Positions 43,467 to 51,876 of a stretch of DNA of 64,000 nucleotides are shown here, piece by piece. The DNA comes from BRH-c25 sp035627615. Lineage in GTDB: Bacteria > Bacillota > Clostridia > Lutisporales > Lutisporaceae. Location: NCBI GenBank assembly GCA_035627615.1, contig DASPLL010000017.1, positions 202,281-266,280 on the forward strand, read 5' to 3'. Each line of letters opens with the position of its first letter. Within the stretch, counting starts at the first letter, position 1. A model generated the notes under the pieces. That model was given only the letters and a program-made list of their open reading frames with translations, was not told where the DNA came from and did not search any database. A program made the position numbers and the translations under genes.

Positions 43467-44195
43467 TTAACCGGCAATATCTAAGGACTGTTCAAGCTTA
43501 TTAAAAAGCTCACTCATACTAAGGCAATCCAATTCGACAAAGAATTCCCTCTCATTAATATCCTGAAGATAATGAGCATCAGAGGAAACGATATGCCTAT
43601 ACCTGCTCAGGAAGGGATATTTTTTCATAATAGCTTCCGGCGAGGATTTTTTTGAAATTTCTATTGTTCTGACTTTAAGATTTGGCGGTATGAAACCCAG
43701 ATTGGCAATAATACTGAAGCCCGGTCTGTCTACATGTGCCGGAATACAGATTCCTCCAAGTCCCCTGACCAGCACAAACACATCATTGACCGAAAGTGCT
43801 GCAGAAGAGAGCAGCAGCTTGTCTTCCTTTCCTATGATCTCATCTTCTGAATTAAAAAGCAGCTGCCGCCCAAAAACTTCTTCATTATTTCTGATATCCG
43901 GCAGGGAATTGTATACTATCTCCGCAAATCTCATTGCTCCTTCCAACCTTTTGAAAAGGCATACTATATGAACCTCCTCTTTTGTCTGGACCTCCATACC
44001 TGGAATAACCATCAGACCGTTTTCCCTTGCTGCTTCCATAACTGCGGGAAGATTGCCGCAGGAGTTGTGATCTGTGACAGCTATTATATCAAGACCTTTC
44101 AGGAGAGCCATATTTATTATATTGCATGGTGTCATATCCTCATCACCGCAGGGAGATAATGCAGAGTGTATGTGAAAATCCACCGCGAACTCCAT
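43467..44195 (-). CDS. PHP-domain metallo-phosphoesterase
   Basis: 242 residues. The PHP metal motifs are visible: DFHIHSALSPCGDEDMTP, VTDHNSCGN, the middle PAHVDRPG, and SSDAH near the end. Relatives hydrolyse phosphate esters (e.g. 3',5'-nucleotides), but the substrate is unknown. Its start is next to the stop of the DRTGG-like gene, and together with that gene it closes the putative sensory hydrogenase operon. Confidence 0.85.
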   Translation of the reverse strand: MEFAVDFHIHSALSPCGDEDMTPCNIINMALLKGLDIIAVTDHNSCGNLPAVMEAARENGLMVIPGMEVQTKEEVHIVCLFKRLEGAMRFAEIVYNSLPDIRNNEEVFGRQLLFNSEDEIIGKEDKLLLSSAALSVNDVFVLVRGLGGICIPAHVDRPGFSIIANLGFIPPNLKVRTIEISKKSSPEAIMKKYPFLSRYRHIVSSDAHYLQDINEREFFVELDCLSMSELFNKLEQSLDIAG

Positions 44196-44196
44196 A

Positions 44197-44532
44197 TTAC
44201 TCAATTCCCATCCTATAAAGTTCTTTTGCCAGCTCATATGAACTCAGACTTGACTGGAACACCGGAATTCCTTCGTCATCGGCTTTGCAAAGTGTTTCTT
44301 CCTCAACCTCAATTTCTTCCGGTACAATTATACAGCCAAGTTCAAGCAAAACCGCAACTGCGATTATATTTGAATGGGTCTGAACTGTAATCCACGCATC
44401 ACCCTTTTTACCATGGGACATTACCCAGCTAAGGAGATCACATATATATACCCCTGACAATTCCTTATCCGTCCCGCTGCCTCCGCTGAGCAGCTTCAAT
44501 CCTATTTTCCCGCTGGCATCTATAACTTTCAT
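44197..44532 (-). CDS. DRTGG-like small protein of the hydrogenase operon
   Basis: 111 residues. YICDLLSWVMSHGKKGDAWI resembles the GDLLSWVM part of DRTGG/serine-kinase regulatory domains, followed by VAVLLELGCIIVPEEIEV. It has no catalytic motif. It lies between the HydS-like gene and the PHP gene. Confidence 0.7.
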   Translation of the reverse strand: MKVIDASGKIGLKLLSGGSGTDKELSGVYICDLLSWVMSHGKKGDAWITVQTHSNIIAVAVLLELGCIIVPEEIEVEEETLCKADDEGIPVFQSSLSSYELAKELYRMGIE

Positions 44533-44555
44533 AATAAACCTCCTCGTACTAACAC

Positions 44556-45830
44556 TTACTTCTTATTCTTAAAGCTTTCCATTGTTTTAACTATACAGAT
44601 GGCCTTATGGTTCTCACCCTTCACAATGTCTTCAGCAAAGGCTCTGCAGGTTGGCGCGCCGCAAACACCGCAATCTATACCCGGTAAGTATTTCAGCATT
44701 TCCTTGATCATTTCCATTTTTTTCATTGATTTTGATATATCATCATCAAGGCGCATTATGGCCCTGGGCTCGATGTGCTCGGTCAGCCTTATCAGGCCGT
44801 CCTTATACATTTGTATCTGCTCTTTTATTTCATCCTCATCTGCTGCTGAATTAGGAAGTTCTTTTGCAAGAGCCTTCATCCGGCTTCTGGCTATAAACGG
44901 ATTCTCAATTGTAAGAGGCCCGCCCGCACAGCCTCCGATACAGGCCATACCCTCAAAAAACTCCAGCCCGTCAAGCTTATCCATCTCTACTTCTTCCAAT
45001 ACCTTGATAACCTCATGTATCCCATCTACAGCAAGATAATTTTCAATTTCCAGGGGTTCCCCCTGACCTCCGACCAGGGGCCAGAGGAGAGATTCCTTGG
45101 TGCTTCTGGTTATATCCTCTTCCTTGCAGCTGTCAATGTTCCTCAATATCTCACCAAATATGGCCTTCATTGACAGTACTCCGTCTATATATGACTTCTC
45201 GATTCCCAGCGGATTCGTCACACTTGTCATTCTTGCCGTACAAGGTGATATAAAAACAACACCAATTTCCTCCATTGTTAATCCGGTCTTCTTGACAGCA
45301 TCAGCTTTAGCCAGGCGTGCAGCTATCTCCATCGGTGTTTCTATATCCGCCACATTCGGCAGCAGTTCAGGAAACCTGATCTGTATCAGCCTAAGAGTGG
45401 CGGGACATGTAGAATTTATTATAGGACGTTTGATATTCGGATTTTTAAGCATATGATTTTTTATCACATTGGTAATGATCTCTGTTCCCACAGATGCTTC
45501 GTAAACCTCATCAAATCCCACATTCTTGACTGCTGTGAGCATCTTGTTTATTCCGACCTTGCCAGGAAACTGCCCGTATAATACCAGAGACGGTATGGCA
45601 ATAGTATATTTGAATTTGTTCAATATTTCGAGAGTATCAGTAACTGCACTTTTAGCATGGTTGGGACATATCCTTATGCATTCACCGCAGTCAATGCATT
45701 TTTCACCAATGATGCGGGCTTTCCCCTCTCTCAGCCTTATGGCCTCAGTGGGACAAATCTTCAAGCAACTGGTACATCCGACACAATTATCATCATTAAG
45801 TACAACCGAGTGAAAATATTTCTCTCCCAT
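44556..45830 (-). CDS. Putative sensory [FeFe]-hydrogenase-like protein (HydS/HsfB type)
   Basis: 424 residues. Two N-terminal ferredoxin clusters (CVGCTSCLKICP, CIDCGECIRICP) precede an H-cluster-like domain. Its three ligand motifs read NSTCPATL, SPCTARM and EGMACIGGCAGGP, so the four cluster-holding Cys remain, but the neighbouring proton-transfer Cys of TSCCP is Thr and the lysine of MPCxxK is Arg. A C-terminal CGVCGAPTCRAFAEDI motif adds a 4Fe-4S domain. These changes and the DRTGG/ATPase neighbours fit a sensory rather than a catalytic enzyme. ATG with AGGTG 6 nt upstream. Confidence 0.85.
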   Translation of the reverse strand: MGEKYFHSVVLNDDNCVGCTSCLKICPTEAIRLREGKARIIGEKCIDCGECIRICPNHAKSAVTDTLEILNKFKYTIAIPSLVLYGQFPGKVGINKMLTAVKNVGFDEVYEASVGTEIITNVIKNHMLKNPNIKRPIINSTCPATLRLIQIRFPELLPNVADIETPMEIAARLAKADAVKKTGLTMEEIGVVFISPCTARMTSVTNPLGIEKSYIDGVLSMKAIFGEILRNIDSCKEEDITRSTKESLLWPLVGGQGEPLEIENYLAVDGIHEVIKVLEEVEMDKLDGLEFFEGMACIGGCAGGPLTIENPFIARSRMKALAKELPNSAADEDEIKEQIQMYKDGLIRLTEHIEPRAIMRLDDDISKSMKKMEMIKEMLKYLPGIDCGVCGAPTCRAFAEDIVKGENHKAICIVKTMESFKNKK

Positions 45831-45831
45831 C

Positions 45832-46263
45832 TCAATCACCTGCCTTTAAATCTACTTCCATAGCAATGACAGTACCTTTCTCGGCTGAAGACTCTACTCT
45901 GAATCTATCTGAACATTTTTTCATGTTCGGCAGACCCATGCCTGCTCCAAAACCCATTTCCCTTACTTTCTCGGTAGCAGTGGAATACCCTTCCTGCATG
46001 GCCAGCTCCAGATCAGCTATGCCAGGCCCTCTGTCACTTGCAGTCACCTTTATGAAATCAGGTGTAACCTCTAAGGTAATCTGACCTCCCAGAGAGTGGA
46101 TCACTATATTCATCTCTGCTTCATAGGTGGCTATGGAAATCTTTCTTATAAAACCGGAGTCAATGCCTAATTGCCTCAGGATTTTCTTTATATTACTGGA
46201 TGCCTCTCCTGCTCTTACGAAATCATCCTTCTCAACATCAAAAACGTATATCATATCTTCCAT
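45832..46263 (-). CDS. Anti-sigma-factor-like ATPase (SpoIIAB/RsbW fold)
   Basis: 143 residues. N-box region ATYEAEMNIVIHSLGG, G1 DRGPGI and a Gly-rich lid with GFGAGMGLPNMKK are visible. The fold matches small GHKL kinases such as RsbW. It overlaps or abuts the HydS-like gene and probably relays its signal. ATG with GGAGGA 8 nt upstream. Confidence 0.85.
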   Translation of the reverse strand: MEDMIYVFDVEKDDFVRAGEASSNIKKILRQLGIDSGFIRKISIATYEAEMNIVIHSLGGQITLEVTPDFIKVTASDRGPGIADLELAMQEGYSTATEKVREMGFGAGMGLPNMKKCSDRFRVESSAEKGTVIAMEVDLKAGD

Positions 46264-46372
46264 TATAGCAATTCCTCCATAAATAACTATATGTCCTGTA
46301 AAAAGAAAAAACAACGTTCTCCTCACGAAGGGTAGGGGAACTGAACTTAAAGGCTTCTACAAGTATATAAAT

Positions 46373-46726
46373 TTATTGGTCTATGCTTACTCCAAGAAGT
46401 CCATTGCTGTAAAGCTTTCCTGAGGCAGTATACATGGTGTCTCTGGTCAGAAGCAGTACGATATCATTATCAGTTGCAAGCTTTACTATATCCGCTTCAG
46501 GTTTTTTACCTCTGACAAAAACAATAGCACTTAAGTCTGCCATTTCAGCAGTTCTTACTACCTGCTGATTAGTAAGTCCTGTAAGAAGAATTGTCTTGCC
46601 TTTTACAAATGCCAGGACATCGCTCATAAGGTCAGAGCCGAAGGCATATGAAACTTCATTTTCCATAAGGTGGTTACCGCATAGCACCTCTGCACCCAGT
46701 ATTTTTTTGACCTCACATATTTTCAT
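46373..46726 (-). CDS. DRTGG domain protein
   Basis: 117 residues. EVSYAFGSDLMSDVLAFVKG and TLLTGL-like ILLTGLTNQQVVRTAEMADL match stand-alone DRTGG proteins. It is the first gene of the DRTGG-ATPase-HydS operon. GGAGG lies 7 nt before the ATG. Role unknown; possibly a ligand-binding regulatory module. Confidence 0.8.
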   Translation of the reverse strand: MKICEVKKILGAEVLCGNHLMENEVSYAFGSDLMSDVLAFVKGKTILLTGLTNQQVVRTAEMADLSAIVFVRGKKPEADIVKLATDNDIVLLLTRDTMYTASGKLYSNGLLGVSIDQ

Positions 46727-46920
46727 ACACAAACCTCCTATATAATTCGCATAAACATTTTATATTCTTTATTCAAATTCTGCGAAGTGTTTTCTTGATT
46801 GTTATTGGAAAAATACCTATAGATCATGGCTATTTTCAATACAACCATCCTCATGCTAATTATACAGTATATGGCGTATAAAATCGATAATTTTTTAACA
46901 AATCCAATTTTCCGCTTCTG

Positions 46921-46949
46921 TTGATATATATCACAAATTGTAATAAAAT
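46921..46949 (+). promoter_or_regulatory. Promoter of the lytic transglycosylase gene
   Basis: TTGATA (46921-46926), 17-nt spacer, TAAAAT (46944-46949). It lies about 40 nt before the TTG start. Confidence 0.6.
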
Positions 46950-46988
46950 GAAAGAAAGCCTTTTACATATAAAAAGGAGCTGATCAAG

Positions 46989-47528
46989 TTGTCTTCAATT
47001 TTATCAGACATACTGCGTCAAAAGCTTTCAGAAATACAAAGTCAACTCCCACCTTATGTTAAAATCATGAGGGACAAAACTCCGAACTTTGAAGAGATTC
47101 TTGAAAATGAGATAACTGAACCACCTCAAAAGCTAAGCCTGTTAAATAACGACTACAGCCAGCTAATCGAAGCCGCCTCAAAAAAATACAACATCAGCAG
47201 CAATATAATAAATGCAGTAATAAAAGCAGAATCCGGCTTTAATCCAAAAGCGGTATCAAGGACAGGTGCAATGGGACTTATGCAGCTTATGCCCGGAACA
47301 GCTAAAGCATTAGGAGTTCAAAATGCTTTTGATCCCCGCGAAAATATAGATGGAGGCGTCAGATACCTGAAGGATATGCTGTCTGAGTTCGGCGGCAGTC
47401 TTGAGCTTGCACTTGCAGCATACAATGCCGGTCCAAACAGTGTCAAAAAATATGGTGGAATACCTCCCTATGAAGAAACACAGAACTATGTCAGGAAAAT
47501 AATGTCCGGTTTGAAGAACAGGGCATAG
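46989..47528 (+). CDS. Soluble-type lytic transglycosylase (SLT domain)
   Basis: 179 residues. The SLT domain covers the C-terminal 120, with the catalytic Glu in KAESGFNPKAVS, then GAMGLMQLMPGTAKALG and LALAAYNAGPNSVKKYGG. It cleaves the glycan strand of peptidoglycan. No signal peptide is visible, which is common in clostridial members of this kind. TTG start, with AAGGAG 9 nt upstream. Confidence 0.92.
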   Translation: MSSILSDILRQKLSEIQSQLPPYVKIMRDKTPNFEEILENEITEPPQKLSLLNNDYSQLIEAASKKYNISSNIINAVIKAESGFNPKAVSRTGAMGLMQLMPGTAKALGVQNAFDPRENIDGGVRYLKDMLSEFGGSLELALAAYNAGPNSVKKYGGIPPYEETQNYVRKIMSGLKNRA

Positions 47529-47553
47529 CTATAAAATAGCTGTGAATAACAAT

Positions 47554-47646
47554 TTCGGATGGGTCAAGACCCATCCATACAATATAATATGCATAATACC
47601 GTTTAGAGCCCGCACGTATGGAACGTTCTCGACCGTTCCATTTTTG
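47554..47646 (+). terminator. Hairpin pair and terminator between convergent genes
   Basis: GGATGGGTC/GACCCATCC (47557-47576) and ATGGAACG.../CGTTCCAT followed by TTTTT (47619-47645). The second one has terminator character on the plus strand; the GNAT gene converges from the right. Confidence 0.65.
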
Positions 47647-47660
47647 CAGCTGTCTATCCT

Positions 47661-48194
47661 TTATATGATTTCCTTTTTCATTATTATGAAATCAGAGGCC
47701 AGATTATTAAGTTCAATATACTGTTCTATTGTTCTGAAATAGTTGAATTCAAGCTTCTGCCAGAAAGACTTCCCTATATCATTTCCGGCTATTATACCAA
47801 TAAAGAATCTTTTAACATCATAGCTCTTGTTGAGCATGTCAATTAAGGCCCTGACAGTCTTTGTACCTATTCCAAGCCTTTGGTAGCTGTTGTCTATAAG
47901 TATTGAGGATATCCAGGCTTCTTCGCTGTTTTCATAATCGATCCTTCCTTTGATTACTCCTGCCAGCTGCAGAACAGGATCCTTGTCCAGGAATATTCCT
48001 GTAAAGAATTCATGGCTGTTCACAAGTACCTCCAGGTACTTTTCATTTATATCCTTCAGGGACATCCTTCTGTCTATGCCGGTGGCATAGACGTTCAAAT
48101 CATTCTGGTTGTATAGATCCAAGACATTCCTAAGGTCTTCCTTTGTGATATCCTTCAATATAAGATTATCCAATCGGTTATTTAAAGTAAGCAT
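47661..48194 (-). CDS. GNAT family N-acetyltransferase
   Basis: 177 residues. WISSILIDNSYQRLGIGTKTVRALIDM is the acetyl-CoA-binding motif (Q/RxxGxG/A), followed by IAGNDIGKSFWQKLEF. Substrate unknown. The chosen ATG has AGGTG upstream; an earlier in-frame ATG at 48218 is possible. Confidence 0.8.
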   Translation of the reverse strand: MLTLNNRLDNLILKDITKEDLRNVLDLYNQNDLNVYATGIDRRMSLKDINEKYLEVLVNSHEFFTGIFLDKDPVLQLAGVIKGRIDYENSEEAWISSILIDNSYQRLGIGTKTVRALIDMLNKSYDVKRFFIGIIAGNDIGKSFWQKLEFNYFRTIEQYIELNNLASDFIIMKKEII

Positions 48195-48241
48195 CCTATT
48201 CACCTGCATATCGCGCATATGAGAGGCTCAATGCGCTTATA

Positions 48242-48466
48242 TTACCTCAATTCTGCATTTTGCGAAATCACTCTGTAATGTTCAATCATATTCGCAAAAT
48301 GCTTACCTTGATTGTTATTGAATTCGCACTTTGCCCAATGTATATACTTTTGTGCGTTCAATATAGTATCAAAACTCCTAAATATATATTCTACACAACA
48401 GAATAAATTCCTTTTTTTTATCCTCGATGCTGTATTGAAATAAGCTAATTCCAAACGTTTCCACAC
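48242..48466 (-). CDS. Hypothetical small protein
   Basis: 74 residues, no recognisable domain. GTG start with AAAAAGGG about 4 nt upstream. The frame includes a perfect 12-bp inverted repeat GCATTTTGCGAA/TTCGCAAAATGC (48254-48304), which could instead be an RNA hairpin. It may be real but is unsupported by a family. Confidence 0.35.
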   Translation of the reverse strand: MWKRLELAYFNTASRIKKRNLFCCVEYIFRSFDTILNAQKYIHWAKCEFNNNQGKHFANMIEHYRVISQNAELR

Positions 48467-48511
48467 AATACCCTTTTTATTTACCTTTTGTAATGAAATT
48501 TGTTAATATTC

Positions 48512-48539
48512 TTTACATTATACATATTTAATATATAAT
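48512..48539 (+). promoter_or_regulatory. Promoter of the HD-GYP gene
   Basis: TTTACA (48512-48517), 16-nt spacer, TATAAT (48534-48539); about 60 nt before the start. Confidence 0.6.
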
Positions 48540-48601
48540 CATAAATATAAGCATATTTATCGTTCTTTCTTTAATCACATTTTAAAGAAAAAGGTGATAT
48601 A

Positions 48602-49636
48602 ATGACCGAAGTAAGAGTAATGAAAACTTCAGATTGTGAGCCTGGAATGGTATTGGCTTCAGACATTGTAAATGATTACGGTGCAGTAATACTGTACCAG
48701 AATTCCAGACTGGACGATTACTCCATCAATAAACTGACGAAGCTCGGTTTGAACTTTGTTAAGGTTTATAAGGATTATGAGTTTAAAGAAAAAAAGAATA
48801 TTGTTATTGAGGCTCAATACAACAATAGTTTGGAGGAATTCAAACAGATAATATGGGATATAAGCTGTGGAAGAAACCTGGAAATGGAGCGTATAAATGA
48901 AGTTTCCAAAAGTCTCAGCAACAACTTCGATTCGATAAACGACCTGATTTTCTGCCTTAGTAAGGTCAGATCTATTAATGAGTATACATACACCCACAGT
49001 CTGAACGTATCCCTGCTATGCTCCCTGCTGGGCTCCTGGCTGAACCTCAGCCATACTCAGATAGAGCAGCTCTCTTATTGCGGAATACTTCATGATATAG
49101 GAAAGTCAAAGGTTCCTAAAGAAATACTCAATAAACCTGATGCACTTAGCGATAAGGAATTTGATGAAATAAAAAAACACCCGATTACAGGCTATAAGCT
49201 GCTGGAACAGAACAATGAAATAAGCAGGGATATTGCTATGGGAGTATTGATGCATCATGAAAGAGAGGATGGCTCAGGCTATCCCTTCGGACTGGTTTCA
49301 AAGCAGATCCATTACTATGCAAAGATCCTTGCCGTAGCCGATGTATTTGACGCTATGACCTCCAATAGGGTATATAAAAAGCGTCAGCCTCCTTTCGACG
49401 TGTTGGAAATGTACGAAAGTGAATATCTGACAAAATGTGACGCCAGTATAATGCTCACTTTCCTCAAGCACATATCAAGCTATTATGTCGGAAATATAGT
49501 AAAATTAAGCAATGGTTCAACTGGAGAAATAGTGTATATCAATCCCAACAGGATTTCCCGTCCACTTATAAAATCAAATGATTCAATTATTGACCTCAGC
49601 TCGCAGCCGGAACTTAAAATTGTAGAAATGCTGTAA
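48602..49636 (+). CDS. HD-GYP domain phosphodiesterase
   Basis: 344 residues. The HD-GYP core spans about 120-290, with GILHDIGKSKVPKEIL, HPITGYKLLEQN, LMHHEREDGSGYPFG (GYP) and AVADVFDAMTSNRVYK. The family hydrolyses cyclic di-GMP. The N-terminal 110 residues resemble the domain found before HD-GYP in other Clostridia and may sense a signal. No membrane segment is seen. GGTGAT lies 4-5 nt before the ATG. Confidence 0.9.
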   Translation: MTEVRVMKTSDCEPGMVLASDIVNDYGAVILYQNSRLDDYSINKLTKLGLNFVKVYKDYEFKEKKNIVIEAQYNNSLEEFKQIIWDISCGRNLEMERINEVSKSLSNNFDSINDLIFCLSKVRSINEYTYTHSLNVSLLCSLLGSWLNLSHTQIEQLSYCGILHDIGKSKVPKEILNKPDALSDKEFDEIKKHPITGYKLLEQNNEISRDIAMGVLMHHEREDGSGYPFGLVSKQIHYYAKILAVADVFDAMTSNRVYKKRQPPFDVLEMYESEYLTKCDASIMLTFLKHISSYYVGNIVKLSNGSTGEIVYINPNRISRPLIKSNDSIIDLSSQPELKIVEML

Positions 49637-49865
49637 TTATAGGCCAATAATTTATAAGATATTATGATTTTTTATTTACCGTTTATAAATATAATGTATT
49701 TAATGAATATTCTGGTATAATAATAGAAGTGGTGGAAAAATGCATTATTTTCTAAAAAGCATTTATCACGCTTCTTTTTTTAGTTCATAGAAGTCCTGAT
49801 ATGCAATCAGCGATGCTTTTCATAATAATAGTGCGTTTAAATATATTTATATAGGAGGTATAATC

Positions 49866-50795
49866 ATGCCATTAGTTACATCAAAGGAAATGTTCAGAAA
49901 AGCGTATGAAGGGCAGTATGCAGTAGGTGCATTCAATGTCAACAACATGGAGATAATCCAGGGGATCGTTGATGCAGCAAAAGAGGAAAAAGCTCCACTC
50001 ATACTGCAGGTTTCAGCCGGTGCGAGAAAATATGCGAAGCATATATACCTTATGAAGCTCGTCGAAGCAGCAGTTGAGGACAGTGGTCTTCCTATCTGCC
50101 TTCACCTGGATCACGGCGAAGATTTTGAGATCTGCAAGTCCTGTATTGACGGGGGCTTTACTTCAGTAATGATTGACGGTTCAAAGCATTCTTTCGAAGA
50201 AAACATCGCAGTGACAAAAAAGGTCGTAGAATATGCCCATGAAAGAGGAGTAGTCGTAGAAGCCGAGCTGGGTAAGCTGGCAGGCGTCGAGGACGCTGTA
50301 AAGGTTGCTGCAAAGGATGCTACATATACAGATCCCGATCAGGCGGTTGAATTCGTTCAGAGAACAGGTGTTGATTCCCTGGCAATAGCAATTGGTACCA
50401 GCCATGGAGCTTACAAGTTCAAGGGAGAGCCTCAGCTTGACTTTGAAAGACTTGAAAAAATCACTAAAATGCTGCCGAACTACCCATTGGTGCTTCATGG
50501 GGCTTCCACAGTGCTTCCTGAGTTTGTGGAGCTTTGTAATAAATACGGCGGCAATGTGGCAGGTGCGCAGGGTGTTCCTGAGGATATGCTTCTCAGAGCC
50601 GGAAAGCTTGGAGTATGTAAAATAAATATTGACACTGACCTGAGACTTGCAATGACTGCTTCTGTAAGAAAGCACTTTGCAGAAAATCCCGGTGACTTCG
50701 ATCCGAGACAGTATTTGAAACCGGCAAGAGAAGCCATAAAGAACATGGTAAAGCATAAGATGAAGGATGTATTGAACTGCAGCGATAGGCTGTAG
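49866..50795 (+). CDS. fba: Fructose-bisphosphate aldolase, class II
   Basis: 309 residues. The zinc sites are HLDHGE and HGAST, with AELGKLAGVED and SLAIAIGTSHGAYKF between. It cleaves fructose-1,6-bisphosphate to the triose phosphates. AGGAGG lies 8 nt before the ATG. It is a stand-alone gene with its own terminator. The preceding 230 bp holds TATAAT near 49717 but no convincing -35. Confidence 0.95.
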   Translation: MPLVTSKEMFRKAYEGQYAVGAFNVNNMEIIQGIVDAAKEEKAPLILQVSAGARKYAKHIYLMKLVEAAVEDSGLPICLHLDHGEDFEICKSCIDGGFTSVMIDGSKHSFEENIAVTKKVVEYAHERGVVVEAELGKLAGVEDAVKVAAKDATYTDPDQAVEFVQRTGVDSLAIAIGTSHGAYKFKGEPQLDFERLEKITKMLPNYPLVLHGASTVLPEFVELCNKYGGNVAGAQGVPEDMLLRAGKLGVCKINIDTDLRLAMTASVRKHFAENPGDFDPRQYLKPAREAIKNMVKHKMKDVLNCSDRL

Positions 50796-50798
50796 TAT

Positions 50799-50835
50799 GA
50801 AAAGGCCGTAACCCGATAAAGGTTACGGCCTTTCT
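50799..50835. terminator. Bidirectional terminator between fba and the DUF4392 gene
   Basis: AAAGGCCGTAACC and GGTTACGGCCTTT enclose a seven-nt loop, with T on the plus side. The right arm overlaps the last codons of the converging DUF4392 gene. Confidence 0.85.
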
Positions 50836-51701
50836 ATTGCAATCGTCACAATATACCTCAACTGATTCAAAATGCCAAGATTATCTTCCAGGCTCAGTCC
50901 GTCTACCGTCATTGTGCTCTTTTTGGTGCAGCCGTCTACAGCCCCTGCTGCTATGATGCTTTGCAGCAGCTTCTCTTCAGTTGCCGTATCGTGGAGCAGC
51001 ATAGTGCCCGTCAATATGGAAAGGGCGGCTGCCAATGCATGTCCTCCCCAGTTGGATACCCCTGCCAGTATCAGATAATCAGCAGCATTTGCCGCACATA
51101 TCTTTTTGCCGTTGTGCAGAGAGTCAATTATGTAAGAGCTTATTTTACCCATTCCTGTTTCATTTCCTCCATCGCCTACGGCAATGGTAACTGCTCCCTG
51201 CTTTTTTGCCTCTTCAAGCAAAATATCGGTGTCAGGCACAATGTCGCTGATATCCTCGCCTCGCATGGAATAGCAGCAGCCGTCCGCCGCCCTGCCGGGC
51301 CGTTCTATTGCCACGATGTGAGTGGGTTTGTATTTTTCCATCAGGCTCCCGCAGAATAAGCCCTCATTCCCTGAAGCTACGATTTCTACAGGACATGTAA
51401 GTCCCTTTGCCTTAAGGGAGCTATCCAGAATATTTTGTGAATACTTATCTGTTATAAGTACCGCCCTCTTCCCCAACTGCTCCAGGGCGCCTGCCAGGGA
51501 CACAGCCCCAACAGGTCCGTCGGTCTCCCCCACCATAGCAGCTCTGATTACAAAACCCGTAACTATCAGGATTGTCTCTCCTTTCTGGAGACTTGCAGCC
51601 GCATCATAAAGCTCCCCTTCAAGTTCAATCCCATCCAAGCCCCTCTGCTCAAGGTTTTTTCTTATTATCTTTTCAAGTTGTTTAAAATATACTTGGTTCA
51701 T
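50823..51701 (-). CDS. DUF4392 protein, C-terminal half of a D-glutamate cyclase
   Basis: 292 residues. VTGFVIRAAMVGETDGPVGA and IAVGDGGNETGMGK are DUF4392 blocks. In animals one enzyme (DGLUCY) carries DUF1445 and DUF4392 fused and converts D-glutamate to 5-oxo-D-proline; here the two halves are adjacent genes. The start is the ATG 9 nt after GGAG. The frame continues upstream only through hairpin element E, so the longer version is rejected. Confidence 0.85.
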   Translation of the reverse strand: MNQVYFKQLEKIIRKNLEQRGLDGIELEGELYDAAASLQKGETILIVTGFVIRAAMVGETDGPVGAVSLAGALEQLGKRAVLITDKYSQNILDSSLKAKGLTCPVEIVASGNEGLFCGSLMEKYKPTHIVAIERPGRAADGCCYSMRGEDISDIVPDTDILLEEAKKQGAVTIAVGDGGNETGMGKISSYIIDSLHNGKKICAANAADYLILAGVSNWGGHALAAALSILTGTMLLHDTATEEKLLQSIIAAGAVDGCTKKSTMTVDGLSLEDNLGILNQLRYIVTIAIERP

Positions 51702-51746
51702 CGTTTTCAACTCCGTATTAATATAATAATGCGTACTAACGTGCGC

Positions 51747-51874
51747 GGCAATAGGCGATAGGCAATAGACAATGGGTTTGGGCAGGGCTTCGAAGGCATC
51801 GCTTAAACCTATTGCCCATTGCCCATTGCCCATAGCCCATTGCCTATTGCTTGGAAGATTGCTTCGCAATCTTC
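51747..51874. repeat. Hairpin repeat element E (TTGCCCA words, CTTCGAAGGC core)
   Basis: Left arm GGCAATAGGCGATAGGCAATA (51747 on); right arm of repeated ATTGCCC/ATTGCCT words (51805-51850). The centre holds GGGCTTCGAAGGCATCG. A second hairpin GAAGATTGCTTCGCAATCTTC follows (51854-51874) and abuts the stop codon of the DUF1445 gene. Confidence 0.7.
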
Positions 51875-51876
51875 TA

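Noticed and set aside
46746..46859. Short frame upstream of the DRTGG gene as a leader peptide
   Set aside because: It has an ATG but no clustered regulatory codons, no terminator after it, and no family.
50181..50756. Antisense frame within fba
   Set aside because: It is a shadow of a highly conserved aldolase and lacks its own start signals.
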